Shown piece after piece: positions 1-7,064 of a stretch of DNA of 64,000 bases (the stretch's first letter is position 1; each line of letters begins with the position of its first letter). Both the position numbers and the translations under genes were made by a program. Source of the DNA: Verrucomicrobiaceae bacterium (lineage in GTDB: Bacteria > Verrucomicrobiota > Verrucomicrobiia > Verrucomicrobiales > Verrucomicrobiaceae); the NCBI GenBank assembly GCA_027489965.1, contig JAIXZA010000009.1, forward strand, positions 1 to 64,000, read 5' to 3'. The notes under the pieces are model-generated. The model did no database searches. It was not told the DNA's origin and saw only the letters and a program-made list of their open reading frames with translations.

Positions 1-1541
1 ATGTTTCCTGATACAAGAGTATTCCCATTTCCAGCAATGGTCATGGTACGAGCAGCAGTGTTGTTTGCATTGCTCCAAAAAGCTCCCGTGAAACTCAGCG
101 TCCCTGCCATGCTATTGGTGATCGTAGCACTGTTATCCCCTGTCACGACAGGAGCTGCCCCAAAGGCGATATTGTAGCCATTGCGACTCGCAAAGGTCGT
201 TGAAGCATTCGCAGCAAACCCAAACTCACCCAAGGTTAGCGTCTGATTCACGGCAGAACCACCTAGCCCGTGATCAACAAAGAATGTGGCATTTGTACTA
301 CTGCGCGAATAAACATTGGCATTGGTTCCACCAGTGTTCTGCAAGGACGGCGTGTTCATGCGCAACTCCAAGAAACCCGCATTCAAGTCGATGATCGAAC
401 TAGCACCAGTACTAGCATTCGTACGAGAACCAATCACATTTGGGTTGGTGATGCGAAGGGTTCCTTGTGTACCTGCGACGCTGTTACTCGTGACACGAAT
501 AGTTCCCGAAAAGCCAGAAACGTTTGTCGGATTCAAGAACAAGGTTCCTGCCCCAGTTTTTTCATAGGTACCAGGACCAGTAATGGTGCCGGCTAAGTTA
601 TAGCCAACAGCACCTGTCTGATTGGTTCCCCCCAAAATGGAGATAGTCGTCGTCGGTGCACCCAGCACATTAAAAGTGCTAGCGCTTGAGAAATTGAGCA
701 TTCCATCCCCTGAAGTGATACGAGTGTTCACATTGGTACCACTCGTAGGTTGTGAAATGGCCACCGTGCCTGTGAGGGTGTTATTCCCGACACTTATGAG
801 AGCTGAACTACGATCAGAAATGGGCCCAAGGCCTTGCAACGAAAGATCCCTTGTAAATGTCAACCCTGTCGAAGTACCATCCAACACCAAAGAACCACCC
901 CCAAAACCACGGGTAGCAGATCCAGCGACGACGATAGCTGAGGTATCTGCACCGAGCGCGGCCTGATTGCTGATGACCAAGGAGCCATTACTGATCGTTG
1001 TGGTTCCAGAGTAGTTGTTGAGCACATTGGTAAGACGGAAGGATCCACCGCCAGACACGGTCAGCCCTGCTGTGCCTGAAAGCTGACTCGCGATGGTCGC
1101 CGACTCTCCGATACTAGCGTAAATAGTTGGTACCGTACCCGCCAGAGTCAAATTCCCATCCGTGAGGGTGTAACCACTGCGGTTAAAGCGCACCTGATTG
1201 GCCGTGATCCCGCTAGCAAGAGTCACGGTATTCAGAGTCGGTATGCTGACCGCTGGACCCGTAAAAATGGCGGTATCTGAGCTGGTATTCCCCCAGATCG
1301 TCAGAGATCCTGCTGGCACTGGCCACCAATTCGAAGCTGTGGTGTCCCAGGCAGCCGTGCCGCCGAGTAAAGTACCGTCAATCACATTGCCAGTATCCGA
1401 AGCATCCGTGTCCCAGTAGAAAGTCGCTGCCTGCAAGGGCTGCCCGATCTGCCAGAGGGCCATGAAAACGGCAAGAAAACGGCTGATCCAGAGGCGGTTT
1501 TGACGCAGAACTTGGAGGGTTAGTGAGGGCTGGCGGGGCAT
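1..1541 (-). CDS. Autotransporter-type beta-strand-repeat surface protein, N-terminal part (runs off window)
   Basis: Reading frame open from an ATG at 1541 to the left edge, about 513 residues with no stop. Residues about 13-37 form a signal peptide (basic start, then a hydrophobic stretch ending in PLQAA). The mature protein begins ATFYWDTD and is rich in Gly, Thr, Ser and Asn, with recurring units such as LTVSGGGSFRLTN, NYSGTTTISNGSLVIS, ITGPGTYEKTGAGTLFLNP and LTLGEFGFAA. These match the passenger-associated transport (autotransporter-associated beta strand) repeats common in very large Verrucomicrobiota surface proteins, which form a right-handed beta-helix. Role as an exported adhesin or cell-surface structure is inferred from the family. 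No Shine-Dalgarno sequence is visible before the ATG. The C-terminus, which would show a beta-barrel or a sorting signal, lies outside the window. Confidence 0.85.
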   Translation of the reverse strand, partial: MPRQPSLTLQVLRQNRLWISRFLAVFMALWQIGQPLQAATFYWDTDASDTGNVIDGTLLGGTAAWDTTASNWWPVPAGSLTIWGNTSSDTAIFTGPAVSIPTLNTVTLASGITANQVRFNRSGYTLTDGNLTLAGTVPTIYASIGESATIASQLSGTAGLTVSGGGSFRLTNVLNNYSGTTTISNGSLVISNQAALGADTSAIVVAGSATRGFGGGSLVLDGTSTGLTFTRDLSLQGLGPISDRSSALISVGNNTLTGTVAISQPTSGTNVNTRITSGDGMLNFSSASTFNVLGAPTTTISILGGTNQTGAVGYNLAGTITGPGTYEKTGAGTLFLNPTNVSGFSGTIRVTSNSVAGTQGTLRITNPNVIGSRTNASTGASSIIDLNAGFLELRMNTPSLQNTGGTNANVYSRSSTNATFFVDHGLGGSAVNQTLTLGEFGFAANASTTFASRNGYNIAFGAAPVVTGDNSATITNSMAGTLSFTGAFWSNANNTAARTMTIAGNGNTLVSGN

Positions 1542-2011
1542 AATAAGAAAAAATGGAAAATTGGGCGCGAAGGGGACTCGGAAAGTGGAAAAAAAGTGGC
1601 TTTATAAGGTCAAGAATGAGGCTTTATAGAAAAAAGAATTAATTAATCTAAAAATAGAAAAATGAATTTTGGGCGCGCAGCATGGGCTGGCGCGGCGATG
1701 GCTCAATGAGATGTTAAAGTTGATTAACCGGCTCGTGAAGGTCTGATAAATCAAAGCCTAGCATGATTTTTGGTAAGAAATAATGATGCGAAAAATCATG
1801 ACCGAACGTGGCCATGACAAATTTAAAAATGCGTAATTGGTTGAGGACAAAAGATCTGAACAGATTCATGTAAACACCAAGTCACTCTAGCCAACAAGAA
1901 AAAAAAACATTCAGGCACGGGCACGCAGATTCGGGCAGGCAGACATGGGATCTTTCGAAATACCCGTTCAGTGCCGTGGACAGAATGTCAGACTCTGCCT
2001 AGTTTGGGAGG
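1542..2011. other. AT-rich intergenic region between divergent genes
   Basis: About 470 bases without a convincing gene. It separates the minus-strand surface protein from the plus-strand lysozyme-like gene, so it should hold both promoters. Visible structure: a 9-bp direct repeat ggctttata at 1598 and 1620 (starts 22 bp apart, two helical turns), a second 9-bp direct repeat ttgggcgcg at 1561 and 1669, and a perfect 10-bp inverted repeat at 1762-1771/1791-1800. The 1600-1860 part is much richer in A/T than the genes around it. No clear -35/-10 pair could be fixed. Confidence 0.6.
1762..1800. repeat. Perfect 10-bp inverted repeat (hairpin or operator)
   Basis: catgattttt at 1762-1771 and aaaaatcatg at 1791-1800 are exact reverse complements with a 19-base spacer. 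There is no G/C-rich stem, so an intrinsic terminator is unlikely. A protein-binding site or an RNA hairpin in a leader is possible. Confidence 0.5.
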
Positions 2012-2791
2012 ATGATGACTCGGTTCTTCCCCATTCTTTCCATAATCCTGCTCACTGTTCTAGATACTTCCCAATGCACCTACGCACAGGCAGTTTCCCT
2101 GACCGGTGCCCAATTGAACCGAGTGGGTCTGAGGATCTGGCAAAATGAGTGCGCTGGTTCAGTAGCAGGACTGACCAGCTGGAATAGCGGGGAAGACTTT
2201 GCCTCCCTAGGCATCGGCCACTTCATTTGGTATCCAGCAGGTCGCCGTGGCCCCTTTGAGGAGAGCTTTCCGCCTCTGGCAGTTTTTCTAGACTCTCAGG
2301 GAGTACCCATGCCGAAGTGGAGCAAAGGCCCCTGCCCTTGGACTAGCAAGGCAGCATTTGAGGCAGACAAAGGAGGAGCACGGCAGAAGGAGTTACGGGC
2401 GATTTTATCCAAAACCGTCTCTTTTCAGACGGCGTTCATTTTGAATCGCTTGAAAGGGGCTCTTCCAAAGATGCTCGCAGCAACCAAGGCCAGCAAAAAG
2501 GTGAAGGCCAACTTCGACGGCCTATTGGCCACCCCTGAGGGCGCTTTCTGCCTGATCGATTATGTAAATTTCAAAGGCGAAGGCACCGCCAAAACGGAGC
2601 GCTACAACGGCCAAGGCTGGGGACTGCTCCAAGTGCTGGAAAGCATGACTACTGCTAGCCCGTCTGCCTTTGCCTCAGCTTCAAAAGCGGTGCTGAGTCG
2701 CCGGGTTCAAAACGCACCAGCAGCCCGCAAAGAGCAGCGCTGGCTGGCTGGCTGGCACAATCGCTGCGACGGCTATCTGCGGAAGTTATAG
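2012..2791 (+). CDS. Secreted lysozyme-like protein of unknown exact family
   Basis: 259 residues with a signal peptide (hydrophobic residues 5-17; likely cleavage near the TYAQA stretch at 23-27). The mature part starts with a helix containing IWQNEC (Glu46), followed by LTSWNSGEDFASLGIGHFIW. An early glutamate followed by a short GxGH-type segment resembles the lysozyme/transglycosylase fold, but I cannot place it in a named family, so peptidoglycan hydrolysis is only an inference. GGGAGG lies directly before two tandem ATG codons (2012, 2015), and either could be the start. A gctg tetranucleotide repeat near the 3' end encodes part of the C-terminus. It is transcribed alone, in front of ndk. 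Confidence 0.7.
   Translation: MMTRFFPILSIILLTVLDTSQCTYAQAVSLTGAQLNRVGLRIWQNECAGSVAGLTSWNSGEDFASLGIGHFIWYPAGRRGPFEESFPPLAVFLDSQGVPMPKWSKGPCPWTSKAAFEADKGGARQKELRAILSKTVSFQTAFILNRLKGALPKMLAATKASKKVKANFDGLLATPEGAFCLIDYVNFKGEGTAKTERYNGQGWGLLQVLESMTTASPSAFASASKAVLSRRVQNAPAARKEQRWLAGWHNRCDGYLRKL
2739..2756. repeat. gctg tetranucleotide repeat inside a coding region
   Basis: Four and a half perfect tandem copies of gctg near the 3' end of the lysozyme-like gene, encoding RWLAGW. Loss or gain of one unit would shift the frame of only about the last dozen residues. Confidence 0.7.
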
Positions 2792-2874
2792 ATCTCTGAA
2801 ACGCTGATTCCCTTGACTCTGTGAGGTTGTGCAGCCAAGATGCGCGCCCTTTTCCACCCCCCTCAACCGAATCT

Positions 2875-3300
2875 ATGGCCCAAGAAACTTCCCTGCTGCT
2901 CCTGAAACCTGACTGTGTCGCCAAAGGCCTCAATGGCGAGGTGCTGGTACGTCTGGAGGCCAAGGGCTTCCGTGTGCGTGGCATCAAGATGATCCAGCTC
3001 ACCGACGAACTGCTCAAGGAGCACTATTCCCACATCGCCGATAAGCCGTTCTTCCCTGAAGTCGCAGGCTTTATGAAGAGCAATCCAGTCATCGCTGTGG
3101 CCCTGAGCGGCGACAATGTGATCTCAGCTGTGCGTGATCTGCTCGGCCCTACGGATTCCAAAATCGCCCCAAAAGGCACCATCCGTGGTGATTTTGGCAG
3201 CGACAAAATGACTAACGTCGTGCACGCCTCAGACAGCCCCGAAGCAGCAGCTGTCGAGCTCAAGCGCTTCTTTAAAGACGGCGAAATTTTCAATTATTAA
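2875..3300 (+). CDS. ndk: Nucleoside diphosphate kinase
   Basis: 141 residues. Transfers the gamma-phosphate from ATP to nucleoside diphosphates through a phosphohistidine, keeping cytoplasmic NTP and dNTP pools balanced. It starts with the typical beta strand ETSLLLLKPD, contains GTIRGDFG, and has the active-site loop NVVHASDS with the catalytic His at residue 117. Length is normal for bacterial Ndk. An in-frame extension upstream to 2821 is not conserved sequence, so ATG 2875 is chosen. A TTGACT hexamer at 2813 could be part of its promoter. Confidence 0.97.
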   Translation: MAQETSLLLLKPDCVAKGLNGEVLVRLEAKGFRVRGIKMIQLTDELLKEHYSHIADKPFFPEVAGFMKSNPVIAVALSGDNVISAVRDLLGPTDSKIAPKGTIRGDFGSDKMTNVVHASDSPEAAAVELKRFFKDGEIFNY

Positions 3301-3332
3301 CCCCTCGGGAACGTGAAAGCCTGATTCATCGG

Positions 3333-3360
3333 TTGACGAACTGAATGAGTCGGCTATTAT
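3333..3360 (+). promoter_or_regulatory. Sigma70-type promoter for rpmB
   Basis: TTGACG at 3333-3338 and TATTAT at 3355-3360 with a 16-base spacer, 37 bases before the rpmB start codon. Both hexamers are one mismatch from consensus. It lies in the short gap after ndk, so rpmB can be transcribed on its own. Confidence 0.6.
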
Positions 3361-3397
3361 CGCCCCCCTTTTTTTCACCCCAACACACCAGCACCTT

Positions 3398-3661
3398 ATG
3401 GCCAAAGTTTGTCAAGTTTCCGGAGTCGGCGTCACACGCGGACATCACATTCATCGTAGCGGTAAAGCCAAGAAAGAAGGCGGTATCGGTAAGCACATCA
3501 CCAAGCGTGTGAAGCGCGTGATCTTCCCGAACCTTCGCACCAAGCGTATTTGGGTGGCCGAACTCAATAAGTTCGTGACCGTCAAACTCACGGCTCGTGC
3601 CTTGAAGACCGTGAACAAAAACGGTGCTTACAGTGTGCTGAAGACCGCTGGTCTGATCTAA
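3398..3661 (+). CDS. rpmB: 50S ribosomal protein L28
   Basis: 87 residues, highly basic. Begins MAKVCQVSG and has the L28 features GHHIHRSGKAKK, KRVIFPNLRTKRIWV and the C-terminal SVLKTAGLI. A component of the large ribosomal subunit. It is a single-gene unit, with a promoter-like sequence at 3333-3360 and a strong intrinsic terminator at 3686-3715. L33, the usual partner gene, is not next to it. Confidence 0.97.
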   Translation: MAKVCQVSGVGVTRGHHIHRSGKAKKEGGIGKHITKRVKRVIFPNLRTKRIWVAELNKFVTVKLTARALKTVNKNGAYSVLKTAGLI

Positions 3662-3685
3662 TTTCGTTGTTCCTGGTGTTTGAAA

Positions 3686-3715
3686 GGGCAGGCCTGAAAC
3701 GGCCTGCCCTTTTTT
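3686..3715 (+). terminator. Intrinsic terminator of rpmB
   Basis: Perfect 9-bp stem gggcaggcc/ggcctgccc around the loop tgaaac, followed by six T residues, 25 bases after the rpmB stop codon. Confidence 0.93.
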
Positions 3716-3874
3716 CGTCTTTTTGCATCACCTTTCGTCTTTTGTGTCTTTAAAGACCTAGCTTGCGTTTCTAAATCAGCGCTGCAAAGGAAGTCTCCTC
3801 ACCCGCGATATGGCTATGTGCTTCATTCCGTGAAGCCGCTTTTAATCCCCCAACCCAACCTATTTGACCCAACG

Positions 3875-4993
3875 ATGAATCTGACAAAAACCGCTTACGG
3901 CACCTGGAGTGGTGGCCGCTTCATGCATTATGGTGAGCAACTGACTGAAGAGCACTACAAAGAGCTCATGCGTCTCTCCTTTGAAAAAGGCATCCGCACC
4001 TTTGTCACAGCTGACGTCTATGGCGCAGGCCGTGCCGATGCCCTGCTGGGAGAAGCACTAAAAGGCATTCCTCGGGATGAATACTGTCTGGTCGGCATCA
4101 TCGGCCATGATTTCTACGATGGCCTGCGTAATGGCTCCCGTGGCTACCCGCGCTTCACCGATCCCGCCCTGCGCGGCCCCGAAGGCTATGCGGACTATTT
4201 GAAAATGGCGACCGAGAAGTCTCTGGAGCGCTGCCAGACCTCCAAGTTCGATCTACTCATGCTGCACAATCCAGACAGCATCGCCTACACGAGTGAAAAA
4301 GTTTGGGACGACTTCACCGCGCTCAAAGACGCCGGACTCACGGATCGCCTCGGCATCGCCCCAGGCCCGGCCAATGGCTTCACCTTGGACATGATCGACT
4401 GCTTTGAAAAATTCGGTGATCGCATGGACTGGGCCATGATCATCCTGAATCCCTTTGAACCATGGCCAGGCCAACATGTGCTGGCCGCAGCCGCCAAGAA
4501 CCAGGTGGACATCATGGCCCGAGTCGTGGACTACGGCGGCGTCTTCCACGATGACGTGCGCGCAGGGCATCATTTTCGCGATGGCGACCACCGCACGCAC
4601 CGCCCGGCCGGCTGGATTGAGCACGCGGTCGAGAAGCTTGAAAAAATCCGCCCGATCGCTGAAAAACACGGCCTGACCATGCTGCAACTGGCCTGCCAGT
4701 GGACCCTGGCCAATACCGCTGTGAAATGCGTGGTGCCAACCATGATCCAGGAACATGGCGAAGGTGCCCGGAGCATCGAGAGCAAGCTCGACGATCTTGC
4801 CGCGCTGCCAGAGCAGTGCCTGACGCCTGAGGAAGTGGAAACCATCCGCCAAGTCGGTGACAATACCGGCTGCATGGCTCTCAAAGGAGCCAGCGCACGC
4901 CACGCTGGCCAGGAACCACGCCCTGACGAGTGGGCGATGCGTGACGAACTGCTAGAAACCGCCAAACGCTGGGATCTAACGCTGGATTGGTGA
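3875..4993 (+). CDS. Aldo/keto reductase family protein
   Basis: 372 residues from ATG 3875; the frame is open further upstream, but that part is not protein-like. It has the TIM-barrel layout of NADPH-dependent aldo/keto reductases: a first strand with AYGTWSGG, the catalytic Asp/Tyr region VTADVYGAGRAD, the strand LMLHNPD with the expected His, and C-terminal cofactor-binding helices. The strand that normally carries the catalytic lysine (usually TK) reads EYCLVGIIGHDF with no lysine. It is therefore either a divergent reductase or a barrel used for another reaction. It ends 55 bases before a zinc dehydrogenase gene, and the pair may form a sugar or polyol oxidoreductase unit (inference). 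Confidence 0.85.
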   Translation: MNLTKTAYGTWSGGRFMHYGEQLTEEHYKELMRLSFEKGIRTFVTADVYGAGRADALLGEALKGIPRDEYCLVGIIGHDFYDGLRNGSRGYPRFTDPALRGPEGYADYLKMATEKSLERCQTSKFDLLMLHNPDSIAYTSEKVWDDFTALKDAGLTDRLGIAPGPANGFTLDMIDCFEKFGDRMDWAMIILNPFEPWPGQHVLAAAAKNQVDIMARVVDYGGVFHDDVRAGHHFRDGDHRTHRPAGWIEHAVEKLEKIRPIAEKHGLTMLQLACQWTLANTAVKCVVPTMIQEHGEGARSIESKLDDLAALPEQCLTPEEVETIRQVGDNTGCMALKGASARHAGQEPRPDEWAMRDELLETAKRWDLTLDW

Positions 4994-5025
4994 TCTGATA
5001 CACCTCCGCTCTTGCCAGCGGCCTT

Positions 5026-5058
5026 GAGCTTTTCATGATTTACAATCCATGAAAGCTC
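5026..5058 (+). promoter_or_regulatory. Hairpin enclosing the start codon of the zinc dehydrogenase
   Basis: gagcttttcatg at 5026-5037 can pair with catgaaagctc at 5048-5058 (11 base pairs, one bulged T), leaving a loop of about ten bases. The ATG at 5049-5051 sits inside the right arm. There is no T-run, so it does not look like a terminator of the gene upstream. Control of translation initiation is an inference. Confidence 0.5.
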
Positions 5059-6173
5059 TTGTCCTCACCGCACCCTCCGAATTTAATTACGACCTCGGTT
5101 TCCCAGACCCCGTGCCGTCAGCTGGTGAAGTGCTAGTGAAGATCAAGGCCTGCGGTATCTGCGGCAGTGACATTCATGGCATGGACGGCCGCAGCGGTCG
5201 CCGTCAAATGCCCATCGTCATGGGTCATGAAGCCGCAGGAGAAATCATCGAAGTCGGGGCAGGCGTAACCGAATGGAAGGTCGGTCAGCGTGTCACTTTC
5301 GACTCGACTGAATACTGCGGAGAGTGCGAGGAATGTGAAGCGGGTTATGTCAATCTTTGCCCGAAACGCAAGGTGCTGGGAGTCTCCCCAGGCGAATATC
5401 GCCGCCATGGCTGCTTTGCCGAAAAAATCGTGCTGCCGACCCGCATCCTGTACTCGATCCCAGACACACTGAGCTATGAAAAAGCAGCCTTTGCCGAGCC
5501 GGTCTCCATCGCTCTACACGCCGTGAATTTGGCTGATGGGATCGAAGTCGGAGAAGCCTTTGATCCAGTCGAAGAAGAACCCGAAGCCACCGGCTGTGGC
5601 CATGGTTGCGAATGCCATGCTGAAGAAACTCGTGGCGGCACGGCTGTAGTCGTCGGTGCAGGTCTGATCGGCCTGCTCGTTGTTCAGGCCCTGAAGGCAC
5701 GGGGCTGGGACCGCGTCATCGCCATCGATCTGGATGAAAAACGGCTGGCTTTGGCCAAAGAACTGGGTGCCTCTGACGCCTTCCATGCCAAGCAAGAAGG
5801 ACTGGCCATGCATCTGCGCGAGATCTGCGGCGGCGATGGTGCCGATGCCAGCTTTGAAGTCGTCGGCGCTGCCGCACCACTGGATCTAGCGATCCGCTGC
5901 GTTCGCAAGGGTGGGCAGGTCATCCTCATTGGCAATTTGCAGCCGAATACTCCCTTCCCGCTCCAGGAAGTCGTCACCCGTCAGTTGACCATCCGTGGCT
6001 CATGCTCCTGCGCCGGTGAATACCCTGAAGCGATCCGCCGGATTGAAGATGGCAGCATCCAAGTCGGACCTTTGCTCAGTGCCGTGGCTCCATTGGCAGA
6101 AGGCGGAGACTGGTTCAAACGTCTGTATGACAACAAAGAAGGCCTGCTCAAGGTCGTGCTGACGCCAGCTTGA
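5049..6173 (+). CDS. Zinc-dependent medium-chain dehydrogenase (sorbitol/threonine dehydrogenase type)
   Basis: 374 residues. Oxidises a secondary alcohol, probably a polyol or sugar, with NAD(P). Catalytic-zinc motif CGICGSDIHG near residues 35-44 and GHEAAGEI near 60. The structural-zinc loop has four cysteines in YCGECEECEAGYVNLC, and the Rossmann fold begins VVGAGLIG. Unusual: between the catalytic and nucleotide domains there is an acidic linker followed by GCGHGCECH (residues 182-190), three cysteines and two histidines that are not a standard part of the family and could bind another metal. It follows the aldo/keto reductase by 55 bases, and its start codon lies in a predicted hairpin. 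Substrate unknown. Confidence 0.92.
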   Translation: MKALVLTAPSEFNYDLGFPDPVPSAGEVLVKIKACGICGSDIHGMDGRSGRRQMPIVMGHEAAGEIIEVGAGVTEWKVGQRVTFDSTEYCGECEECEAGYVNLCPKRKVLGVSPGEYRRHGCFAEKIVLPTRILYSIPDTLSYEKAAFAEPVSIALHAVNLADGIEVGEAFDPVEEEPEATGCGHGCECHAEETRGGTAVVVGAGLIGLLVVQALKARGWDRVIAIDLDEKRLALAKELGASDAFHAKQEGLAMHLREICGGDGADASFEVVGAAAPLDLAIRCVRKGGQVILIGNLQPNTPFPLQEVVTRQLTIRGSCSCAGEYPEAIRRIEDGSIQVGPLLSAVAPLAEGGDWFKRLYDNKEGLLKVVLTPA

Positions 6174-6247
6174 TGCCAGATAGGAGATATCTAAAAATGA
6201 GGTAGCCCAAGGTTTGCTTTTAAGCCGACGGCCTCTAATCTGCCACT

Positions 6248-6724
6248 ATGTCCGCACCCATCACAGAGCCGCGTATCGAGCCGGCGACCATCGAAGACCT
6301 ACCGCAACTCGTAGAGTTGCTGGTCGCGCTGTTCAGTGAGGAAGCGGACTTTGATCCGAACAAGGCCAAGCAAGAACATGGCCTGCGAATGATCCTAGAG
6401 CAGCCAAATCGGGGGCGTATCTTTGTGCTGCGCACCGACCACCAGGTCATCGGCATGGTGAACCTGCTTTTCACCATCAGTACAGCCGAGGGTGGGCTCG
6501 TCGTGCTCATGGAGGACGTGATCGTTCACCCGCAGCACCGCCGACAAGGCTACGGAGGAATGCTGCTCAAACACGCGATCCACTTTGCCCGCGACAAGCA
6601 CTTCCGGCGCATCACCCTGCTCACAGACCGTATCAGCGCTCAGTCCCAGGCCTTTTTTGCCAATCATGGTTTTGCCTTCTCAAGCATGATCCCGATGCGG
6701 CTGGTCTTTGATCTAGAATCGTAA
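6248..6724 (+). CDS. GNAT family N-acetyltransferase
   Basis: 158 residues. A GCN5-related acetyltransferase fold: N-terminal helix pair, central strands VIGMVNLLFTIS and VVLMEDVIVHP, then the acetyl-CoA pyrophosphate loop RRQGYGGMLL (the Q/RxxGxG/A motif), and a final strand GFAFSSMIPM. It probably transfers an acetyl group to a small-molecule amine or a protein N-terminus; the substrate cannot be read from the sequence. It is the first gene of a tight plus-strand cluster running to deoC, ending 12 bases before the next start. Confidence 0.9.
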   Translation: MSAPITEPRIEPATIEDLPQLVELLVALFSEEADFDPNKAKQEHGLRMILEQPNRGRIFVLRTDHQVIGMVNLLFTISTAEGGLVVLMEDVIVHPQHRRQGYGGMLLKHAIHFARDKHFRRITLLTDRISAQSQAFFANHGFAFSSMIPMRLVFDLES

Positions 6725-6736
6725 AGTCCTGCGGCC

Positions 6737-7039
6737 ATGCCCACCTTCCTCGCCTTTCCCACTTTCATGCAGCGTCCTGAATTTGGGATGTATGCAGAGA
6801 ATACGGATGCCATGGACCTCTTTGTCTTGGCCACACTAGCCTGCCTTTTCCTGATGTTCGGATTCTTTGCTGGCTGTGGCTGGGCCATCTGGCGGCGCAC
6901 GATGAAACCAAAGCCACACATGCAATTGATCATGGAATTGCAGGAGGAAGAGACCGACTTCCAAGAAAAGCCGGCATCGCAGCATCCGACTGATCCATCC
7001 GCGCCTTGGGAGCGTGAGTCAGATTGGTGGAAAAAATAA
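6737..7039 (+). CDS. Small single-pass membrane protein
   Basis: 100 residues with one transmembrane helix (about residues 27-50, LFVLATLACLFLMFGFFAG) and an acidic, proline-containing cytoplasmic tail ending ERESDWWKK. No family recognised. It lies between the acetyltransferase and the PrsW-type protease with very short gaps, so co-expression is likely. Internal ATG codons offer later starts. Real gene status is supported by the spacing and the clean membrane segment. Confidence 0.65.
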   Translation: MPTFLAFPTFMQRPEFGMYAENTDAMDLFVLATLACLFLMFGFFAGCGWAIWRRTMKPKPHMQLIMELQEEETDFQEKPASQHPTDPSAPWERESDWWKK

Positions 7040-7064
7040 TCTCTTCAATCTACATGGCTCACTC

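Noticed and set aside
622-966. Plus-strand open frames at the left edge
   Set aside because: They are antisense to the beta-strand-repeat protein, which reads through without a stop and has a signal peptide.
1945-2148. 67-residue plus-strand open frame before the lysozyme-like gene
   Set aside because: Overlaps the start of the secreted protein in another frame and has no protein-like features.
2821-2874. Upstream extension of ndk
   Set aside because: The extra residues are not conserved in the family; ATG 2875 gives a standard N-terminus.
4253-4903. 216-residue minus-strand open frame
   Set aside because: Antisense to the aldo/keto reductase, whose motifs are clear.
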